Below, piece after piece: positions 5,074 to 7,250 of a stretch of 7,250 nt of DNA. Made by a program: the position numbers and the translations under genes. The notes under the pieces are model-generated. The model was given only the letters and a program-made list of their open reading frames with translations, was not told the origin of the DNA and did no database searches. The stretch covers positions 1 to 7,250 of the forward strand of contig CAYGPD010000075.1 of the NCBI GenBank assembly GCA_964351655.1, in the 5' to 3' direction. The stretch is from Hirschia sp964351655. Its GTDB lineage: Bacteria > Pseudomonadota > Alphaproteobacteria > Caulobacterales > Hyphomonadaceae. Numbering within the stretch: position 1 is the stretch's first letter; each line of letters starts with the position of its first letter.

Positions 5074-7250
5074 CTAAAATTCGTACCGCAAACCTATCCG
5101 GAATATCCGCCCCGTGTTTTGCAACAGTAACGTGCGCTCTGATGCAACATCTTGCAGACTCAAAGCCTCCTCAGGCAATGAAATATCGTTGTTGTTCACC
5201 GAGTAATCACGGCGCACATTATCGGTCAAATTCACAGCTTGGAAGTTCAAACTCAGATGATCTGTCAAATCCAAACCACCCGACAAATCTAGAGATTCGC
5301 CACCCTCACCATAATGTTGATATCCACCAGTTTCAGGCGCAGATGATCTCAGGAAGTCTGATCTTGTGTTGTAAGCCAAACGCACAAGCCGACCATCTTT
5401 CTCATAAAACACTGTTGCATTGAAGGTATGTAATGACGTGTTTGGAAGAGGAGCTGCTCTAAACAATACCTCAGTTTCACCCTGTGCGTTTACGATGGTT
5501 TCTTCTTCCGTTTCAGAGTCAGAATACGTATAGTTGGCACTAAACCCTAAGCCCGCCAATTCCCCTGGCAAATAGTCAAAGTTGTGCTGCAATGACATTT
5601 CGACACCGCGTACAAAACCTGACGTACCATTTACAGGCTTTCTGAAATCCACTTGCTCACATCCAAATGGGCCCACAGGTGAGTTCAAGTCAAACTCACG
5701 GTTAGGGAAACATCCGGCTGGTTGATTTTCCGGCGTCAACGCAAGCAACAACGCATCAGCATTTACAGCAAAACCAGGCTGACCTATCCCTGTCCCAAAC
5801 TGAGCTGGATCCTGAATAGCCTCCAAATTTGCATCATAGAAAATATTGCGCAATTCACGAATATAGAACTGATTATTCGTCTCTCTCACAAAGTCCTTCA
5901 AATCCTTGTTGAAGAACGCCAAAGAGAACAACGATCCTTCCTTGAAATACCATTCAAATGAAAGATCCAGATTGTCAGACACATATGGATTTAAACGCGT
6001 ATTGCCGCCATTCCCTGCCGAGAACACGTTGAACACTTGTTCATCATAAGAGAAGTTGGGACGTTGAAAATCAATCTCAGGACGAGCAATTGTGCGCGAT
6101 GCTCCAAAACGCACAATCATATCATCTCGCACACCATAGCTTAAGTTTAAAGCAGGCAAGAAATTGTCATAAGAGTGTGTATTGCTTACGGGAACAGCTG
6201 GCACAATAACATTCCCCGTTTGGGATAAGTTGGCACCAAAATAAGCTATTGCAGCATCTGTTGCTTGTGCCTCTGTCGCTGTGTTGCCAGGGTTTCCCAC
6301 ACCGAGATACCCAAAATACGCTAAGTTCCTTGCATCTACAGCCAAAGCATTCGGGTTAAGCGTTACACTCGCGCCACCTTCTGCTTCCACATCAGTTTGC
6401 ACATAGCGAATACCAATATCCCCTTGCAAACGCTCATCAAGAAAATCGAAATTCGCTTGGAGATACCCCCCAAACACTTCGTTCTTCACATCACGATAGT
6501 TTGTCAAAGGCGAGTTAACTCGCAAAATTCCTGCGTCATCCAAAGCTGCGACTCTCAACACAGCCTCAGTATCGAAGACAAACATTCCATCTGTGATATT
6601 ATCGCGCGCTAAACCCAATGCTTTTCCAAATCCATCACGGAAAGCAGTCTGCCCCTCCAACACAAACGGAGTTAAATCTTGGCGCTCTAGTGACGGAAAG
6701 CCAAACCGCGTAATGTTTACGTTCTGCTGACGCTGGATACGATTGCGTAAACTATATTTCAGTCCTGTTTCTAAGCTAGAAATAGGCCCAATTCGGTGGT
6801 TCCAGTCCACATCAAAAAACACGTTGGTAGATCGGTCATCTATTCCGCGATCACGGCGGTTCAAACTTCCAAATCCAAACTCAGATGGATCGTCCACAAT
6901 TGCAAGATCACTATCTCTTCCGGTTACCGTATCTGCAACTGCGATCTGGCACACACTTCCTATGCCATTCAGGCAGTCGTAACCACTATAAAATCCCTGA
7001 CGCCCATCAGCGCTATTCATACTGTTAGGATAAGTATTCACCTGCAAAGCGCCACCAACAATGCGATCAGGACGATGTTGGTTCTCTATCTGCCCTGTCA
7101 TCTGTAAGAAGTTGTCATCCTCAGAAATACTACGAGAGTGGCCACCACTGAGGCTAAAATCAAATTCACCCCACGTCTGATCCATATCCAATCCAACAAT
7201 CAAGTTCTTCTCTGTTGTATCTTCTATATTTTGCTCTGGACGCACAAAGC
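5074..7250 (-). CDS. TonB-dependent receptor, C-terminal ~725 residues (5' end outside window)
   Basis: The frame is open to the right edge. The GTG at 7245 is only an in-frame valine codon (preceded by TTT), not the real start. What is visible is barrel: alternating strands throughout, SYDNFLPALNLSY (358-370, counted from that valine), ASRTIARPEID (382-392), SDNLDLSFEWYF (423-434), and an aromatic C-terminus LRYEF. The same blocks occur in the complete receptor downstream, so the two are distant paralogues of the TonB-Xanth-Caul type. The signal peptide, TonB box and plug, normally about 200-250 residues, are missing only because the window ends. Cysteines pair up by spacing (91/99 and 512/529), which suggests disulfides in extracellular loops. 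It acts in the outer membrane as a TonB-driven importer; its ligand is unknown. A strong terminator follows, so it is probably a transcription unit separate from the complete receptor. Confidence 0.94.
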   Translation of the reverse strand, partial: FVRPEQNIEDTTEKNLIVGLDMDQTWGEFDFSLSGGHSRSISEDDNFLQMTGQIENQHRPDRIVGGALQVNTYPNSMNSADGRQGFYSGYDCLNGIGSVCQIAVADTVTGRDSDLAIVDDPSEFGFGSLNRRDRGIDDRSTNVFFDVDWNHRIGPISSLETGLKYSLRNRIQRQQNVNITRFGFPSLERQDLTPFVLEGQTAFRDGFGKALGLARDNITDGMFVFDTEAVLRVAALDDAGILRVNSPLTNYRDVKNEVFGGYLQANFDFLDERLQGDIGIRYVQTDVEAEGGASVTLNPNALAVDARNLAYFGYLGVGNPGNTATEAQATDAAIAYFGANLSQTGNVIVPAVPVSNTHSYDNFLPALNLSYGVRDDMIVRFGASRTIARPEIDFQRPNFSYDEQVFNVFSAGNGGNTRLNPYVSDNLDLSFEWYFKEGSLFSLAFFNKDLKDFVRETNNQFYIRELRNIFYDANLEAIQDPAQFGTGIGQPGFAVNADALLLALTPENQPAGCFPNREFDLNSPVGPFGCEQVDFRKPVNGTSGFVRGVEMSLQHNFDYLPGELAGLGFSANYTYSDSETEEETIVNAQGETEVLFRAAPLPNTSLHTFNATVFYEKDGRLVRLAYNTRSDFLRSSAPETGGYQHYGEGGESLDLSGGLDLTDHLSLNFQAVNLTDNVRRDYSVNNNDISLPEEALSLQDVASERTLLLQNTGRIFRIGLRYEF

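Noticed and set aside
5052..5423. 123-residue open frame on the plus strand
   Set aside because: It is antisense to the 3' end of the partial receptor gene and starts at that gene's terminator. The product is low in hydrophobic order and has no family features.
5074..7245. GTG at 7245 as the true start of the second receptor
   Set aside because: The frame continues upstream to the window edge. The product would lack the signal peptide, TonB box and plug, so the gene is truncated by the window rather than genuinely short.
1..7250. CRISPR arrays, insertion sequences, tRNA or rRNA genes
   Set aside because: I found no regularly spaced repeats, no transposase-like product, no terminal inverted repeats and no tRNA-like or rRNA-like sequence on either strand.

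Overview
The window is about 45% G+C by eye, and every gene I can support reads on the minus strand. It looks like part of an outer-membrane nutrient-uptake locus from a Gram-negative proteobacterium. The receptors are of the large TonB-dependent type that is expanded in Caulobacterales, Hyphomonadales, Xanthomonadales and Alteromonadales. With a SapC-like and a cupin-like gene alongside and a moderate G+C content, a marine or aquatic alphaproteobacterium of the Hyphomonadaceae/Caulobacterales sort (Hirschia-like) is my best guess. This is inference; an alteromonad-type gammaproteobacterium is not excluded.

Layout in the direction of transcription (right to left): (1) 7250-5074, the C-terminal ~725 residues of a TonB-dependent receptor whose signal peptide and plug lie beyond the right edge; it ends in a strong intrinsic terminator at 5008-5049. 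(2) 5007-4594, an A+T-rich intergenic region with no gene. It holds a possible promoter (4652-4679) and an 18-bp imperfect palindrome (4628-4645) with a central CG, shaped like a LacI-family operator, 35 bp before the next start. (3) 4593-1432, a complete 1053-residue TonB-dependent receptor with signal peptide, TonB box, plug and barrel, followed by an intrinsic terminator at 1372-1414. (4) 1296-568, a SapC-family protein. (5) 535-1, the first 178 residues of a cupin-like/JmjC-like protein with a visible HxD metal-binding motif, started by TTG behind a strong ribosome binding site and cut by the left edge.

Receptor, SapC and cupin-like protein recur together next to flavin-dependent tryptophan-halogenase-like genes in TonB-receptor loci for sugar uptake. 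I therefore expect a halogenase-like gene just past the left edge. The receptors would import a ligand (probably a carbohydrate or other carbon source) across the outer membrane. The roles of the SapC and cupin-like proteins in such loci are not established. The most interesting signals are the candidate operator, an EF-hand-type calcium-binding loop inside an extracellular loop of the complete receptor, a cysteine pair in the corresponding loop of the second receptor, and the poorly understood receptor/SapC/cupin module itself.
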